From NCBI GenBank assembly GCA_000719695.1, contig JOHN01000012.1, positions 1 through 64,000 on the forward strand: a DNA stretch of 64,000 nucleotides. The letters are read 5' to 3'. Positions 30,129-39,508 of this stretch are shown one piece after another. The DNA comes from Streptomyces sp. NRRL F-6131 (GTDB taxonomy: Bacteria; Actinomycetota; Actinomycetes; Streptomycetales; Streptomycetaceae). Positions within the stretch are counted from its first letter, which is position 1. Each line of letters starts with the position of its first letter. A program made the position numbers and the translations under genes. The notes below the pieces were generated by a model, which was given only the letters and a program-made list of their open reading frames with translations, was not told the DNA's origin and ran no database searches.

Positions 30129-31216
30129 GCACGGCAACGGCGGAGCGCCCGGTGACGATGGTGAAGGCGGTGACCCGGTACCGGCTGTTCTGGCCGGCCG
30201 CGGTGCTGGCCGTGCTCCTGCTCGCCAACCTCGCCTTCACGCCCGACTTCTTCGCCGTCCACCTCCAGGGCGGCCACCTCTACGGCTCCCTGATCGACAT
30301 CCTGCACTTCGGCGCCCCGCTGATCCTGGTCTCCCTGGGCATGACCCTGGTGATCGCCACCGGCGGCATCGACCTGTCGGTCGGTTCGACCGTCGCGATC
30401 TCCGGCGCCATGGCCTGCCTGCACATCAGCCGGTCCGCCGACCCGGGCAGCGTCGGCACCGTGCTGACCGCCCTCGGTTACGCCCTCGGCACCGCCCTGG
30501 TGCTCGGCCTCGTCAACGGCGTCCTGGTGGCCAGGGCCGGCGTCCAGCCGATCGTCGCCACCCTGATCCTGATGGTCGCCGGGCGGGGCGTGGCCCAGCT
30601 GGTCACCGACGGCCAGATCATCACCGTCACCAGCGAGCCCTACAAACTGATCGGCGGCGGCTACTGGCTGACCGTGCCGTTCGCGATCCTGCTCAGCGGT
30701 CTGATCGCGGTGCTCACCGCGCTGCTCACCCGTTCCACCGCGCTCGGCCTGCTGCTGGAGTCGGTCGGCGGCAACCCGGTGGCCAGCCGGCTGGTCGGCA
30801 TCCGGGCGATGCGCCTGGTCGGCCTGGTGTACGTGTTCAGCGCGCTGTGCGCGGCGATCGCCGGACTGATGGTCTCCTCCAACGTCTCGGCGGCGGACGG
30901 GAACAACGCCGGCCTGTGGATCGAGCTCGACGCCATCCTCGCGGTGGTGCTCGGCGGGACCTCGCTCAACGGCGGCCGGTTCTCGATCGGCGGCACCGTC
31001 CTCGGCGCGCTGATCATCCAGACCCTCTCCACCACCGTCTACACCGTCGGCATCCCGCCGGAGACCACCCTGGTCTTCAAGGCGTTCGTGGTGATCGCGG
31101 TCTGCCTCGTCCAGTCGTCCGCGTTCCGGGCGAAGGTCGCCGCCCGCGGCGCCCGGGCCCGTCACGCCGCCCGGTCGCGGACCGCGGCCCCCACCCACCG
31201 GGAGGAAGGCGAATGA
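30125..31216 (+). CDS. Sugar ABC transporter permease (YtfT type)
   Basis: A 363-residue CUT2 (RbsC-like) permease with 8-10 membrane segments; family motifs are IATGGIDLSVGS and AVVLGGTSLNGGRFSIGGTVLG. It begins inside the ATPase stop codon (ATGA overlap), and its own stop overlaps the next permease start, so the four genes form one coupled operon. The basic C-terminal tail is cytoplasmic. Confidence 0.9.
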   Translation: MSTATAERPVTMVKAVTRYRLFWPAAVLAVLLLANLAFTPDFFAVHLQGGHLYGSLIDILHFGAPLILVSLGMTLVIATGGIDLSVGSTVAISGAMACLHISRSADPGSVGTVLTALGYALGTALVLGLVNGVLVARAGVQPIVATLILMVAGRGVAQLVTDGQIITVTSEPYKLIGGGYWLTVPFAILLSGLIAVLTALLTRSTALGLLLESVGGNPVASRLVGIRAMRLVGLVYVFSALCAAIAGLMVSSNVSAADGNNAGLWIELDAILAVVLGGTSLNGGRFSIGGTVLGALIIQTLSTTVYTVGIPPETTLVFKAFVVIAVCLVQSSAFRAKVAARGARARHAARSRTAAPTHREEGE

Positions 31217-32184
31217 ACGCCAACGCTCTGTCGGCCCGCCTGCGCGGGCAGATCCCGCTGCTGGTCACCGCGGTCCTGCTGGTGTCGATGTTCAGCGTCG
31301 GCTCGGTGGAGTACGACGGGTTCTTCTCCGGCCAGGTCGTGCTCAATCTGCTGATCGACAACGCCTTCCTGCTGGTCGTCGCGGTCGGGATGACCTTCGT
31401 CGTGCTGACCGGCGGCATCGACCTGTCGGTCGGTGCGGTGGTCGCCCTGTCCACCATGGTCTCCGCCTGGCTGGTCGAACAGCACGGCTGGCCGCCGCTG
31501 CTGGTGATCCCGCTGGTCCTGCTGACGGGCACCGCCGGCGGCTGGCTGATGGGCTGGGTCATCCACGTCCTCGAGATCCAGCCGTTCATCGTCACCCTGG
31601 CCGGCATGTTCCTGGCCCGGGGCCTGTGCTACACGATCAGCATCGATTCGATCTCCATCACCGATCCGCAGTACACCGCCATGGCGCAGACCCGGATCCC
31701 GCTCGGCAGTCTGTTCGTCTCGCCGAGCGTGGTGATCGCCCTGCTGGTGGTGTCCGCCGGATTCGTGGTCCTCCACCACACCCGGTTCGGCCGCACCGTG
31801 TACGCGCTCGGCGGCAGTGAACAGTCCGCCCTGCTGATGGGCCTGCCGGTCCGGCGGACCAAGACCACCGTGTACGCGATCAGCGGCTTCTGCTCCGCGC
31901 TCGGCGGCGTGCTGCTCACCTTCTACATGCTCTCCGGCTACGGCCTGCACGCCGTCGGCCTGGAACTCGACGCGATCGCCGCGGTCGTGATCGGCGGCAC
32001 GCTGCTGACCGGAGGCTCCGGCTACCTGCTCGGCACCGTGCTGGGCGTGCTGGTGCTCGGACTGATCCAGACCGTGATCAGCTTCCAGGGGACCCTCAGC
32101 TCCTGGTGGACCCGGATCGTCATCGGCGCCCTGCTGTTCGTCTTCATCGTCCTGCAGCGCCTGCTCACCGCCCGCCGGCGCTGA
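31213..32184 (+). CDS. Sugar ABC transporter permease (YjfF type)
   Basis: A 323-residue second CUT2 permease, pairing with the YtfT-type subunit as in the E. coli ytfQRT-yjfF system. Motifs are VLTGGIDLSVGAVVALST and AAVVIGGTLLTGGSGYLLGT. ATG 31213 overlaps the preceding stop, with GGAGGAAGG upstream. It is the last gene before a strong hairpin at 32201. Confidence 0.9.
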   Translation: MNANALSARLRGQIPLLVTAVLLVSMFSVGSVEYDGFFSGQVVLNLLIDNAFLLVVAVGMTFVVLTGGIDLSVGAVVALSTMVSAWLVEQHGWPPLLVIPLVLLTGTAGGWLMGWVIHVLEIQPFIVTLAGMFLARGLCYTISIDSISITDPQYTAMAQTRIPLGSLFVSPSVVIALLVVSAGFVVLHHTRFGRTVYALGGSEQSALLMGLPVRRTKTTVYAISGFCSALGGVLLTFYMLSGYGLHAVGLELDAIAAVVIGGTLLTGGSGYLLGTVLGVLVLGLIQTVISFQGTLSSWWTRIVIGALLFVFIVLQRLLTARRR

Positions 32185-32200
32185 CCGCCGGCGCCGCCGA

Positions 32201-32232
32201 CCGCCCGACGGGCCCCGCGGCCCGTCGGGCGG
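32201..32232. terminator. Hairpin terminator after the YtfQ-type operon
   Basis: A perfect 14-bp stem (32201-32214 with 32219-32232) with a 4-base loop lies between the convergent yjfF-type and cebG genes. Confidence 0.75.
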
Positions 32233-32318
32233 TCGCGTACCCGCGGCCCCGGGTGCGCGGCCCGTTCACCCCGACGTCCGGAGGTGGTCGACCGGGGGGA
32301 TCCGGTCCGGCGGGCCGG

Positions 32319-33266
32319 TCAGCCCTTCAGCGCGCCCTGGGTGATGCCGCCGACGATCTGCCGGCCGAAGACGGTGAAGACCAGGAGCAGCGGCGCGGTG
32401 CCGATGAGCGCGCCGGCGGTGATGACGGACCAGTCGGTGGACCAGCCGGTGCCGAGCCCGGCGAGGGCGACCTGGACCGTGGGATTGGTGGCGCCGTTCA
32501 TCGCGATGATGGGCCACAGGAAGTCGTTCCAGGACTGGACGAAGACGAGCATCCCCAGCACGGCCATGGCGGGCCGGGCGACCGGCAGGACGACGTGCCA
32601 GACGACCCGCAGCGAGTTCGCGCCGTCCACCCGGGCCGCCTCCAGGAGTTCGGTGGGCAGGGCCTGGGTGAGGTACTGGCGCATGAAGAAGACCCCGAAG
32701 GCGGTCACCAGGGAGGGCAGGACGAGGGCGCCCAGACTGTTCCCGAGCCCCAGGTGCCGCATCAGGATGAACAGCGGCACGACACTGACCTGCGCCGGCA
32801 CGGCCATGGTGGCGACCACGAGGGCCATCATCGCGCCGCGGCCCCGGAAGCGCAGCTTGGCGAACGCGAAGCCGGCCAGGACGGAGAACGCGACCGTGCT
32901 GAGCGCGACGGTGCCGGCCACCAGGGTCGAGTTGAGCAGCGCGACGCCCATGCCGCGCGCACCGGCGTTGTCCCACACGTAGCCGATGTTGTGGAACAGG
33001 TTCGGGCCGGGCAGCAGCGGCGGGGGAGTGGAGACCACCCGGTGGCTGTCGGTCGAAGCCGCCACGAGCGTCCAGTACAGCGGGAACAGCGAGGCGAGGG
33101 CGGCCAGGACCAGGGTCACCAGGGCGAACGGCCCGGCCCTGTGCTGGTCGCCCGCGCCCGGGGCGCGCAGCCGGTTCCGGCGCCCGGTGCCGCGCCGGCC
33201 GGCGGCACCGCCGACCGGCCGGGCCGGTCGCGCGGCGGCCTGGTCGGGTGCGGGGATGGTGGTCAT
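32319..33266 (-). CDS. cebG: Cellobiose-type ABC transporter permease CebG
   Basis: A 315-residue MalG-type CUT1 permease with six membrane segments after a basic Pro/Ala-rich N-terminus. The EAA loop is LEAARVDGANSLRVVWHVVLP. ATG 33266 has GGAAGGA at 8 bases. It follows cebF by 17 bp. With CebE and CebF it should import cellobiose and cello-oligosaccharides, using a shared ATPase encoded elsewhere, since no ATPase gene is present here. Confidence 0.86.
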   Translation of the reverse strand: MTTIPAPDQAAARPARPVGGAAGRRGTGRRNRLRAPGAGDQHRAGPFALVTLVLAALASLFPLYWTLVAASTDSHRVVSTPPPLLPGPNLFHNIGYVWDNAGARGMGVALLNSTLVAGTVALSTVAFSVLAGFAFAKLRFRGRGAMMALVVATMAVPAQVSVVPLFILMRHLGLGNSLGALVLPSLVTAFGVFFMRQYLTQALPTELLEAARVDGANSLRVVWHVVLPVARPAMAVLGMLVFVQSWNDFLWPIIAMNGATNPTVQVALAGLGTGWSTDWSVITAGALIGTAPLLLVFTVFGRQIVGGITQGALKG

Positions 33267-33283
33267 GTCGTCGTCCTTCCCGG

Positions 33284-34285
33284 TCACTTGGCAGCGCGCA
33301 GGCGGCGGGCGATCAGCGTGTTCGCCAGGCCGACCACCAGGAGCAGGCCGAACATCAGCCAGGCGATGGCGGAGGCGCGTCCGAGCAGGCTGTAGTGGAA
33401 GCCCTGGTCGTACATGAGGATGCCGAGGGTCTCGTACTGGTGGTTGGTGCCGCCCTGGTGGCCGCTCTGTCCGCCGAACAGGTAGGGCTCGCCGAAGAGT
33501 TGGGTCGATCCGATGAACGAGACGACGACGGTGAACAGGATGGTGGGGCGCAGTTCGGGGATCGTGACGTGGCGGAACTGCTTCCAGCGGTTGGCTCCGT
33601 CGATCGCCGCGGCCTCGTACAGCTCGCGGGGGACGGCCTGCATCGCGGCGAGGTAGATCAGCGCGTTGTAGCCGGTCCAGCGCCAGACGACGATCACGGA
33701 GACGGCGATCTGGGAGCTCCAGGTGCCGGACTCCCAGCGGATCGGTCCGGCGTCCACGAGGCCGAGGAGCCAGTTGGCCATGCCGCCCTCCGGACTGAAG
33801 ATCAGCGCGAAGACGAGGGTGGCCGCCGCCACCGACGTCGCGTACGGCGCGAGCAGCGCCGTGCGGAAGAAGCCGCGGGCCGGGAGGCGGTAGTTGAGCA
33901 GGTGGGCGAGGCCGAGCGCGATCAGCAGTTGCGGGACGGTGGACAGCAGACCGAGGGTGACGGTGTTGCGCAGGGCGCGCCAGAAGAGCTCGCTCGCCGG
34001 ACCGAACAGCAGGTCGTGGTAGTTCTGCAGGCCGACCCAGTCGGTCCGGTCCACGTTGTAGAGGCTGACCTGGTGCAGGGACAGCCAGCCGGTGTAGAGG
34101 AGCGGGAAGAGCCCGAAGACCGCGAACACCACGAAGAACGGCGCGACGAACAGGTAGGGCGAGCCGGTGCGGTCCCAGCGGCGCAGCCGGGTGCGCAGGC
34201 CCGTGGGTGTTCGGCCGTGCCCCGGTGGGCTCGTGGCGGCCTGGTCGGCCGGTTCTCTTCGGGCGGTGCGGATCGAGGTGGCCAC
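33284..34285 (-). CDS. cebF: Cellobiose-type ABC transporter permease CebF
   Basis: A 333-residue MalF-type CUT1 permease with six membrane segments and the EAA loop YEAAAIDGANRWKQFRHVTIPEL. GTG 34285 follows GGAGGA by 4 bases. It lies 150 bp after cebE, with a 12-bp stem-loop in the gap, and 17 bp before cebG. The assignment rests on gene order cebE-F-G next to bglC and cebR. Confidence 0.86.
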   Translation of the reverse strand: MATSIRTARREPADQAATSPPGHGRTPTGLRTRLRRWDRTGSPYLFVAPFFVVFAVFGLFPLLYTGWLSLHQVSLYNVDRTDWVGLQNYHDLLFGPASELFWRALRNTVTLGLLSTVPQLLIALGLAHLLNYRLPARGFFRTALLAPYATSVAAATLVFALIFSPEGGMANWLLGLVDAGPIRWESGTWSSQIAVSVIVVWRWTGYNALIYLAAMQAVPRELYEAAAIDGANRWKQFRHVTIPELRPTILFTVVVSFIGSTQLFGEPYLFGGQSGHQGGTNHQYETLGILMYDQGFHYSLLGRASAIAWLMFGLLLVVGLANTLIARRLRAAK

Positions 34286-34379
34286 GGGTCCTCCGTACCG
34301 GGTCGACGGCCGGGTGGGCCCGTCGGTCGTTGTGGACAGGGTTCGGTCGGTCTCGGCTGTGCGCTGTGCGGGGCGGCGG

Positions 34380-34423
34380 CCGTACGGACCGTGCCGGGGC
34401 GGGGTGGCGCGCGGTCCGTACGG
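34380..34423 (-). other. Stem-loop between cebE and cebF
   Basis: A perfect 12-bp inverted repeat (34380-34391 and 34412-34423) with a 20-base loop lies directly after the cebE stop. It probably stabilises cebE mRNA and reduces read-through into the permeases. Confidence 0.5.
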
Positions 34424-34435
34424 TCCGGCCCGCGG

Positions 34436-35740
34436 TTACTGGACGGTGCTGCCGATCTGCTTGACGGTGGCGGCCCAGGCCTCCTCGGAGCTCAGGTGGT
34501 TCTGCTCCATCAGCTGCACGCCGTTGCCGAACGCGCCGTGGAAGTCACCGTGGTGCGGCCCCGTCTCGGAGGGCTGGATGGCCTTGGCGGCGGTGGAGAA
34601 GATCTGCCCGGTGGGGGCCTTCGGGCCGATGTACGGGTTGACGAAGTCCGTGACGCCCGGGAGCGCGTACGCCTTCTGGTTGGAGGGGATGTTCCCGACC
34701 TTCTGGAAGACCTTGGCCTGCTGCTCGGGGGCGGTGAGCCAGACGGCCAGCGCCTGGGCCTGGGCCACGTGCTTGCCGGAGGCCGGCACCGTCAGGAACG
34801 AGCCGCCCCAGTTCCCGGCGGCGGGCGCCTGCGCGATGTTCCACTTCCCGGCGTTGGCCGGGCCGGAGTACTTCTCGATGTTGGCCTGCTGCCAGGACGG
34901 GCAGACGGTGGTGGCGAACGTGGAGTTGGAGAAGGCCGTCTGCCAGGGGGTGTCGAACTCCTTGAGGCCCTGGGTGATGCCGGCCTGGACCGCGTCGGAG
35001 GCCAGCTTCCAGCCGTTCCTCACACCGGCGGAGTCCTGGTAGACGGCCTTGCCGTTCTTGTAGTACTGCTCGGTGCCGGAGGAGACCACGCCGTTGTACA
35101 GGCCGGTGGCGGTGTCCATGAAGAAGGTGCCCTTGGGGGCCTTGGCCTGGTACTGGCGGCCGGCCTCGACGTACTTCGCCCAGTCGCCCGCCCACAGGGC
35201 GCTGACCGCGGCGGGGTCGCTGGGGAGGCCCGCCGCCTGGAAGAGGTCCTGCCGGTAGCAGATCGCCATCGGGCCGACGTCCGTGCCGAGGCCGACGGTC
35301 TTGCCCTGGGCGGTGGTCGCCTGCTTCCACTTCCACGGCAGGTAGGCGTCCTTGTCCACACCCTCGGCGCGCGACAGGTCGCTGAAGGCGGCGCTGAGCT
35401 GGTCGGAGGTGGCCAGCGCGATCCGGCTCACCTCGAGGGCCTGGATGTCGTCGAGTCCGCCGCCCGACAGCCGGGTCTGCAGCGCGGTCCAGTAGTCGCC
35501 CTCGACCGTGGTGGCGTTCTCCTTGATGGTGATGTTCGGGTGCGCCTTCATGTACTCGTCGAAGAGCCCGGACTCCTTGTAGCCGAAGGTGCCGAAGTCG
35601 CCCACGGTGAGGGTGATCTTCGCGTTCGGGTCGTCCGAGCCGGACGACCCCCCGGAGGAGCAGCCGGTGACCAGGGCCGCGGCGACGGCGGCGGCCGACA
35701 GGAGGGCGGGGGCTCTGCGGGAACGGCTGCGCAGGAACAT
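34436..35740 (-). CDS. cebE: Cellobiose-binding lipoprotein CebE
   Basis: A 434-residue lipoprotein with lipobox ALVTGC near residue 27 and a family-1 solute-binding fold (TLTVGDFGTFGYKESGLFDEY near the start). It binds the disaccharide at the cell surface for CebFG. ATG 35740 has GGAG at 7 bases; longer in-frame starts lack a signal peptide at the N-terminus. A perfect CebR-type box covers the first transcribed bases. It is divergent from the small GH6 cellulase. Confidence 0.88.
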   Translation of the reverse strand: MFLRSRSRRAPALLSAAAVAAALVTGCSSGGSSGSDDPNAKITLTVGDFGTFGYKESGLFDEYMKAHPNITIKENATTVEGDYWTALQTRLSGGGLDDIQALEVSRIALATSDQLSAAFSDLSRAEGVDKDAYLPWKWKQATTAQGKTVGLGTDVGPMAICYRQDLFQAAGLPSDPAAVSALWAGDWAKYVEAGRQYQAKAPKGTFFMDTATGLYNGVVSSGTEQYYKNGKAVYQDSAGVRNGWKLASDAVQAGITQGLKEFDTPWQTAFSNSTFATTVCPSWQQANIEKYSGPANAGKWNIAQAPAAGNWGGSFLTVPASGKHVAQAQALAVWLTAPEQQAKVFQKVGNIPSNQKAYALPGVTDFVNPYIGPKAPTGQIFSTAAKAIQPSETGPHHGDFHGAFGNGVQLMEQNHLSSEEAWAATVKQIGSTVQ

Positions 35741-35813
35741 GGGCTTCTCCAGGAGCGGTAGTGGGCGCGGGGACGGGCGCGCTCGGTCGGCCCTCGGAGG
35801 GTCGGCCGGACCG

Positions 35814-35863
35814 TGGGAGCGCTCCCAAGCGGGAACCCTGCTCCCTCCGGGAGGGACTGTCAA
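35814..35863 (-). promoter_or_regulatory. cebE promoter with CebR box
   Basis: On the - strand TTGACA (35863-35858) and CAGGGT (35840-35835), 17 bases apart, give +1 near 35828. TGGGAGCGCTCCCA (35814-35827) covers +1 to +14. The same box is the known binding site of CebR in streptomycetes. Confidence 0.8.
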
Positions 35864-35902
35864 GAGGTACTGCAGGGAGGGGATTTGAGACGGGCGGGCA
35901 TC

Positions 35903-35954
35903 TTGACGCCGTGTTCGGGCGGCACCAATCATCGGGAAACAGGAAGCGCTTCCA
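35903..35954 (+). promoter_or_regulatory. Small GH6 cellulase promoter with variant CebR box
   Basis: TTGACG (35903-35908), an 18-base spacer and AATCAT (35927-35932) give +1 near 35939. AGGAAGCGCTTCCA (35941-35954) is a palindrome at +3 to +16, differing from the perfect CebR box at symmetric outer positions. Confidence 0.6.
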
Positions 35955-36000
35955 CCTTCCCCACCCCCACCCCCACCCCCCACCCCGTGGAGGAAGCACC

Positions 36001-36975
36001 ATGCGCCGCTCGCTCCGTACGCGCTCCCTGGTGATCACCCCAGTGCTGAGCGCCGTCCTGCTCACGCTCCACCCCGGGACCGCCCACGCCGCCGACCCCA
36101 CCAGCATGACCAGCGATTTCTACGTCGACCCCGACTCGTCCGCGCGGCGGTGGGTCAACGCCAGTCCGTCCGACGGCCGCGCCCCCGCCGTCCGGTCGTC
36201 GATCGCCGACGTGCCGGCCGCGCGCTGGTTCGGCAACTGGAGCGGCACCATCGGGACGGCGACCGGCGCCTTCGTCGGCGCGGCCGCCGCCCAGCGGAAG
36301 CTGCCCCTCCTGGTGGCGTACAACATCCCCAACCGCGACATCTGTGGCGGCCAGTCCGGCGGCGGGGCGGGCAGCGCCGCCGACTACCGGTCGTGGATCG
36401 CCGCCTTCGCCAGTGGCATCGGCAACCGGCCGGCGGTGGTCGTCCTCGAACCGGACTCGCTCGGCGACGAGAGCTGCATGACCCCGGCCCAGGTCACCGA
36501 GCGCAACGGCCTGCTGGCCAACGCCATCGCCCAGTTCAACGCCAAGGCCCCGAACACCTGGGTCTACCTCGACGCCGGCAACCCCGGCTGGCTGAGCGCC
36601 GACACCATGGCCCGGCACCTGGCCGCGGCCGGGGTGAGCGGAGCGCACGGGTTCTCGCTGAACGTGTCGAACTACCTCACCACCGGGGAGAACGTCACCT
36701 ACGGCAACGCCGTCAACGCGGCCCTGAGGTCGACGAAGGGCTTCACCAAACCCTTCGTCATCGACACAAGCCGTAACGGCAACGGTTCCAACGGTGCCTG
36801 GTGCAACCCGGCGGGGCGGAGGATCGGCCAGCGCACGCAGCTGGGTGGCGGCGCCGAGATGCTGCTGTGGATCAAGGCACCCGGCGAGTCCGACGGCAAC
36901 TGCGGCGTCGGCGCCGGATCCACCGCCGGACAGTTCCTGCCCGAGGTCGCCTACAAGATGATCTACGGCTACTGA
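36001..36975 (+). CDS. Secreted GH6 endoglucanase, catalytic domain only
   Basis: A 324-residue inverting cellulase. A signal peptide (1-30, ending AHAAD) is followed by the GH6 fold: VVLEPDSLGDESC carries the catalytic acid Asp, DTSRNGNGSNG and the LLWIKAPGESDG segment near the C-terminus are family hallmarks. There is no cellulose-binding module, unlike the other cellulases here. ATG 36001 follows GGAGGAAG. It is divergent from cebE and carries a variant CebR box, so it is probably in the cellobiose regulon. Confidence 0.93.
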   Translation: MRRSLRTRSLVITPVLSAVLLTLHPGTAHAADPTSMTSDFYVDPDSSARRWVNASPSDGRAPAVRSSIADVPAARWFGNWSGTIGTATGAFVGAAAAQRKLPLLVAYNIPNRDICGGQSGGGAGSAADYRSWIAAFASGIGNRPAVVVLEPDSLGDESCMTPAQVTERNGLLANAIAQFNAKAPNTWVYLDAGNPGWLSADTMARHLAAAGVSGAHGFSLNVSNYLTTGENVTYGNAVNAALRSTKGFTKPFVIDTSRNGNGSNGAWCNPAGRRIGQRTQLGGGAEMLLWIKAPGESDGNCGVGAGSTAGQFLPEVAYKMIYGY

Positions 36976-37040
36976 CGCCGAACGCGACGCCGTACGACCG
37001 CACCTGACGCCACGTCGCGCCCGGAGCGCGGGCCTTCCGG

Positions 37041-37281
37041 ATGTTCAAGATCCGCTTCAATCCGAGGGTCCGCCAGCAACTGCTCTGGGACACCTCCGAC
37101 TCCACGACCCGCAGGTGAACGCCGAGTTGTACGCGGTCTTCCCCTGGTACGAGGGGGCGACCGGCCGGCTGGAGCGGTACAACCGCACCCTGCTCTGGCG
37201 GGAACTGACTGGGAACCCGGCTACGACCTCGACCACTGGGTGACCAGGGTCTCCAACCGACCGAAGGAGACGGTGGCATGA
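37041..37281 (+). pseudogene. Frameshifted remnant of a small gene coupled to the next gene
   Basis: Three frames must be joined to read a protein: MFKIRFNPRVRQQLLWDTS, then LHDPQVNAELYAVFPWYEG through RTLLWREL, then WEPGYDLDHWVTRVSNRPKE, with breaks near 37095 and 37210. The last frame ends in a TGA overlapping the ATG of the following gene (ATGA at 37278), a normal coupling arrangement, so this was probably a real upstream cistron. It may be a true pseudogene or contain sequence errors. Function unknown. Confidence 0.5.
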
Positions 37282-37610
37282 CGACCGCGACGACCTCCGC
37301 CGCACGGCCGGTCGAGACCGCCGTGCCGCGTCAGCAGGTGCTCGTGCTCTACCCGGCCGACTCCCGGCTGGACGCGCGCGTGGTCGGCTGGACCCGCTAC
37401 GACGGCACCGGCCGCACCTCGCCCACCACCGGCGACAGCGAGGAACCGCCCTACGGGAGCGGGCTGGAGGCACTGCGGGACGGCTGGCGGCTGTTCCAGG
37501 CCGCCCAGCTGATCCCGCCGCACCCGGGCCACGAGTACGACGTTTCCTTCCTCAAGCACGAGTACTTCTTCGAGCGGATCGTCACGGTCCACGAGCCGGA
37601 CGCCCGGTGA
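37278..37610 (+). CDS. Small conserved-looking protein of unknown function
   Basis: A 110-residue soluble protein with no signal peptide or membrane segment. ATG 37278 has GAAGGAGA 8 bases upstream. Notable segments are QQVLVLYPADSRLDARVVGW, GRTSPTTGDSEEPPYGSGLE and GHEYDVSFLKHEYFFERIV, acidic and aromatic-rich and with normal high-GC codon use. I do not recognise the family. It was probably translated together with the broken gene just upstream. A strong terminator follows at 37613. Confidence 0.65.
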   Translation: MTTATTSAARPVETAVPRQQVLVLYPADSRLDARVVGWTRYDGTGRTSPTTGDSEEPPYGSGLEALRDGWRLFQAAQLIPPHPGHEYDVSFLKHEYFFERIVTVHEPDAR

Positions 37611-37612
37611 CG

Positions 37613-37655
37613 CCCGCGGAGGCCGCCGTCCCGTGCGGACGGCGGCCTCCGCGGG
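37613..37655. terminator. Strong bidirectional hairpin terminator
   Basis: A perfect 18-bp stem (37613-37630 with 37638-37655) and 7-base loop starts 2 bases after the small gene and faces the convergent GH1 gene. Confidence 0.8.
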
Positions 37656-37730
37656 TAGGGGCTTCCCCGCGCGGGCCGCGGTGGGGCTCCCGCGCGACCG
37701 GCGCCGTCGCGCAGGGCCTTCGCGCAGGCG

Positions 37731-39182
37731 CTACCCGCCGGCCGGCGGGTGCAGCTCGCCGCTCCGGGCCACCCGGGCGTACCAGCGGGCGCTGGACTTG
37801 GGGGTGCGGGCCAGGGTCGGGTAGTCGACGTGGACCAGGCCGAAGCGCTTGTCGTAGCCGTACGCCCACTCGAAGTTGTCCAGCAGGGACCAGGCGAAGT
37901 AGCCGCGCACGTCCGCGCCGTCGGCCGCCGCCCGGTGGAGGGCCGCCAGGTGGGCGTGGAGGTAGGCGGTGCGCTCCGGGTCGTCGACCGTGCCGTCCGC
38001 GCCGACCCGGTCGTGGTAGGCCGCTCCGTTCTCGGTGACCATCAGCGGCAGGTCCGGGTGGCGGTGGGCGAGGCCGGTCAGCAGCTGGTGCAGGCCCGTC
38101 GGGTCGACGGTCCAGCCCATCGCCGTTCGCTCGCCCGGTGCCGGATGGAAGCCGACCCGGTCCGCGCCGGGCCAGGGCGAGGCCTCGCCGCCGCCGTGGC
38201 CGTCCTCGCGCCCGGGGGAGGCGTCCTCGGCGGTCGCGGAGACGACCGTGGGCGTGTAGTAGTTGACGCCCAACCAGTCCAGCGGCTGGTGGATCTCCTT
38301 CTGGTCCCCGGGGCGGACGAAGGACCAGTCGGTGAGGTGGGCCGTGTCGGCCAGCAGGTCCTCCGGGTAGGCGCCCGCCAGCATCGGGCCGAGGAAGACC
38401 CGGTTGCCGACGGCGTCGATGCGCCGTACCGCGTCCCGGTCGGCGGCGGACGGGGTGAGCGGGCGCAGTGCGTGCAGGTTGAGCGAGACGGACACCTGGG
38501 CGGCGGCGGGCAGGGCGGCGCGCAGCGCCGAGACGGCGAGCCCGTGGCCGAGGTTGAGGTGGTGCGCGGCCCGAAGGGCGGCCACCGGGTCGGTGCGGCC
38601 GGGGGCGTGGACGCCGGAGCCGTAGCCGAGGAAGGCGCTGCACCAGGGCTCGTTGAGGGTGGTCCAGTGGGCGACCCGGTCACCGAGGGCCGCCCCCACC
38701 AGGGCGGCGTACTCGGCGAACCGTTCGGCGGTCGTGCGCTCGGGCCAGCCGCCGGCGGACTCCAGTTCCTGCGGGAGGTCCCAGTGGTAGAGCGTGGCGA
38801 CGGGGAGGATGTCGTGCGAGCGCAGTTCGTCGGCGAGACGGCGGTAGAAGTCCAGGCCCCGCTGGACGCCCGGGCCGCGGCCGGTGGGCTGGACGCGCGG
38901 CCAGGAGACGGAGAAGCGGTAGGCGGTCAGTCCGAGCTCGGCCATCAGCCGGACGTCCTCGCGGAAGCGGTGGTAGTGGTCGACCGCGACGTCGCCGCTG
39001 TGGTCCTGGAACACCTTGCCCGGGGTGCGGCAGAAGGTGTCCCAGATCGAGGCGGTGCGGCCGTCCTCGGCGGCGGCGCCCTCCACCTGGTAGGCGGAGG
39101 TGGCCGCGCCCCAGAGGAAGCCGGCCGGGAACCGCTGCGGCGCTGCGGCGGCCGGGAGGGGGCTGGACGGGGGAACGGGCAC
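37731..39182 (-). CDS. bglC: GH1 beta-glucosidase (cytoplasmic, BglC type)
   Basis: A 483-residue enzyme without signal peptide that would split imported cellobiose to glucose. GH1 hallmarks: [15 protein letters not shown] near the N-terminus, acid/base Glu in TTLNEPW, nucleophile Glu in VTENGAAY, and [19 protein letters not shown] 39182 is chosen because GGAG lies 6 bases before it; an upstream in-frame TTG (39194) overlaps that ribosome site. It sits between cebEFG and cebR as in the canonical ceb cluster, and a perfect CebR box is in its promoter region. Confidence 0.92.
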   Translation of the reverse strand: MPVPPSSPLPAAAAPQRFPAGFLWGAATSAYQVEGAAAEDGRTASIWDTFCRTPGKVFQDHSGDVAVDHYHRFREDVRLMAELGLTAYRFSVSWPRVQPTGRGPGVQRGLDFYRRLADELRSHDILPVATLYHWDLPQELESAGGWPERTTAERFAEYAALVGAALGDRVAHWTTLNEPWCSAFLGYGSGVHAPGRTDPVAALRAAHHLNLGHGLAVSALRAALPAAAQVSVSLNLHALRPLTPSAADRDAVRRIDAVGNRVFLGPMLAGAYPEDLLADTAHLTDWSFVRPGDQKEIHQPLDWLGVNYYTPTVVSATAEDASPGREDGHGGGEASPWPGADRVGFHPAPGERTAMGWTVDPTGLHQLLTGLAHRHPDLPLMVTENGAAYHDRVGADGTVDDPERTAYLHAHLAALHRAAADGADVRGYFAWSLLDNFEWAYGYDKRFGLVHVDYPTLARTPKSSARWYARVARSGELHPPAGG

Positions 39183-39325
39183 GGGTTGCTCCAAGGATGA
39201 GGAGGTTCGGCCTTCGGAGGTGGTGGGGGCGCCGATGGTGACGGTAGTACCGAGGGCGGTGCGCGGGAAGCCGGTGCTCCGCGGGTCGGCCGTACCGAGG
39301 CCACGGTGGGGCCCCGGAGCCGGCG

Positions 39326-39382
39326 TGGGAGCGCTCCCACTCCATGGTTCGAAGGTTCCTGCCTGAACTGATCCGATGTCAA
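39326..39382 (-). promoter_or_regulatory. bglC promoter with CebR box
   Basis: TGGGAGCGCTCCCA at 39326-39339. On the - strand TTGACA (39382-39377) is the likely -35; the -10 (GAACCT or GGAACC near 39358-39353) is weak. The box would lie at about +7 to +20. The rest of the 326-bp gap to cebR shows no other gene; a TACGAT (39478-39483) may be the -10 for cebR. Confidence 0.65.
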
Positions 39383-39508
39383 GAGAAGAGGCCGAAATGC
39401 TCGGAGGCGGCGTCGGCGGCCCGGTCGGCGCGGCCCCGAACCCGGACGATCCGTGGCGGTGCCGCGCCCCGGTGACCTACGATCCTCTGCCAAGCGGGTG
39501 CGAGACCG

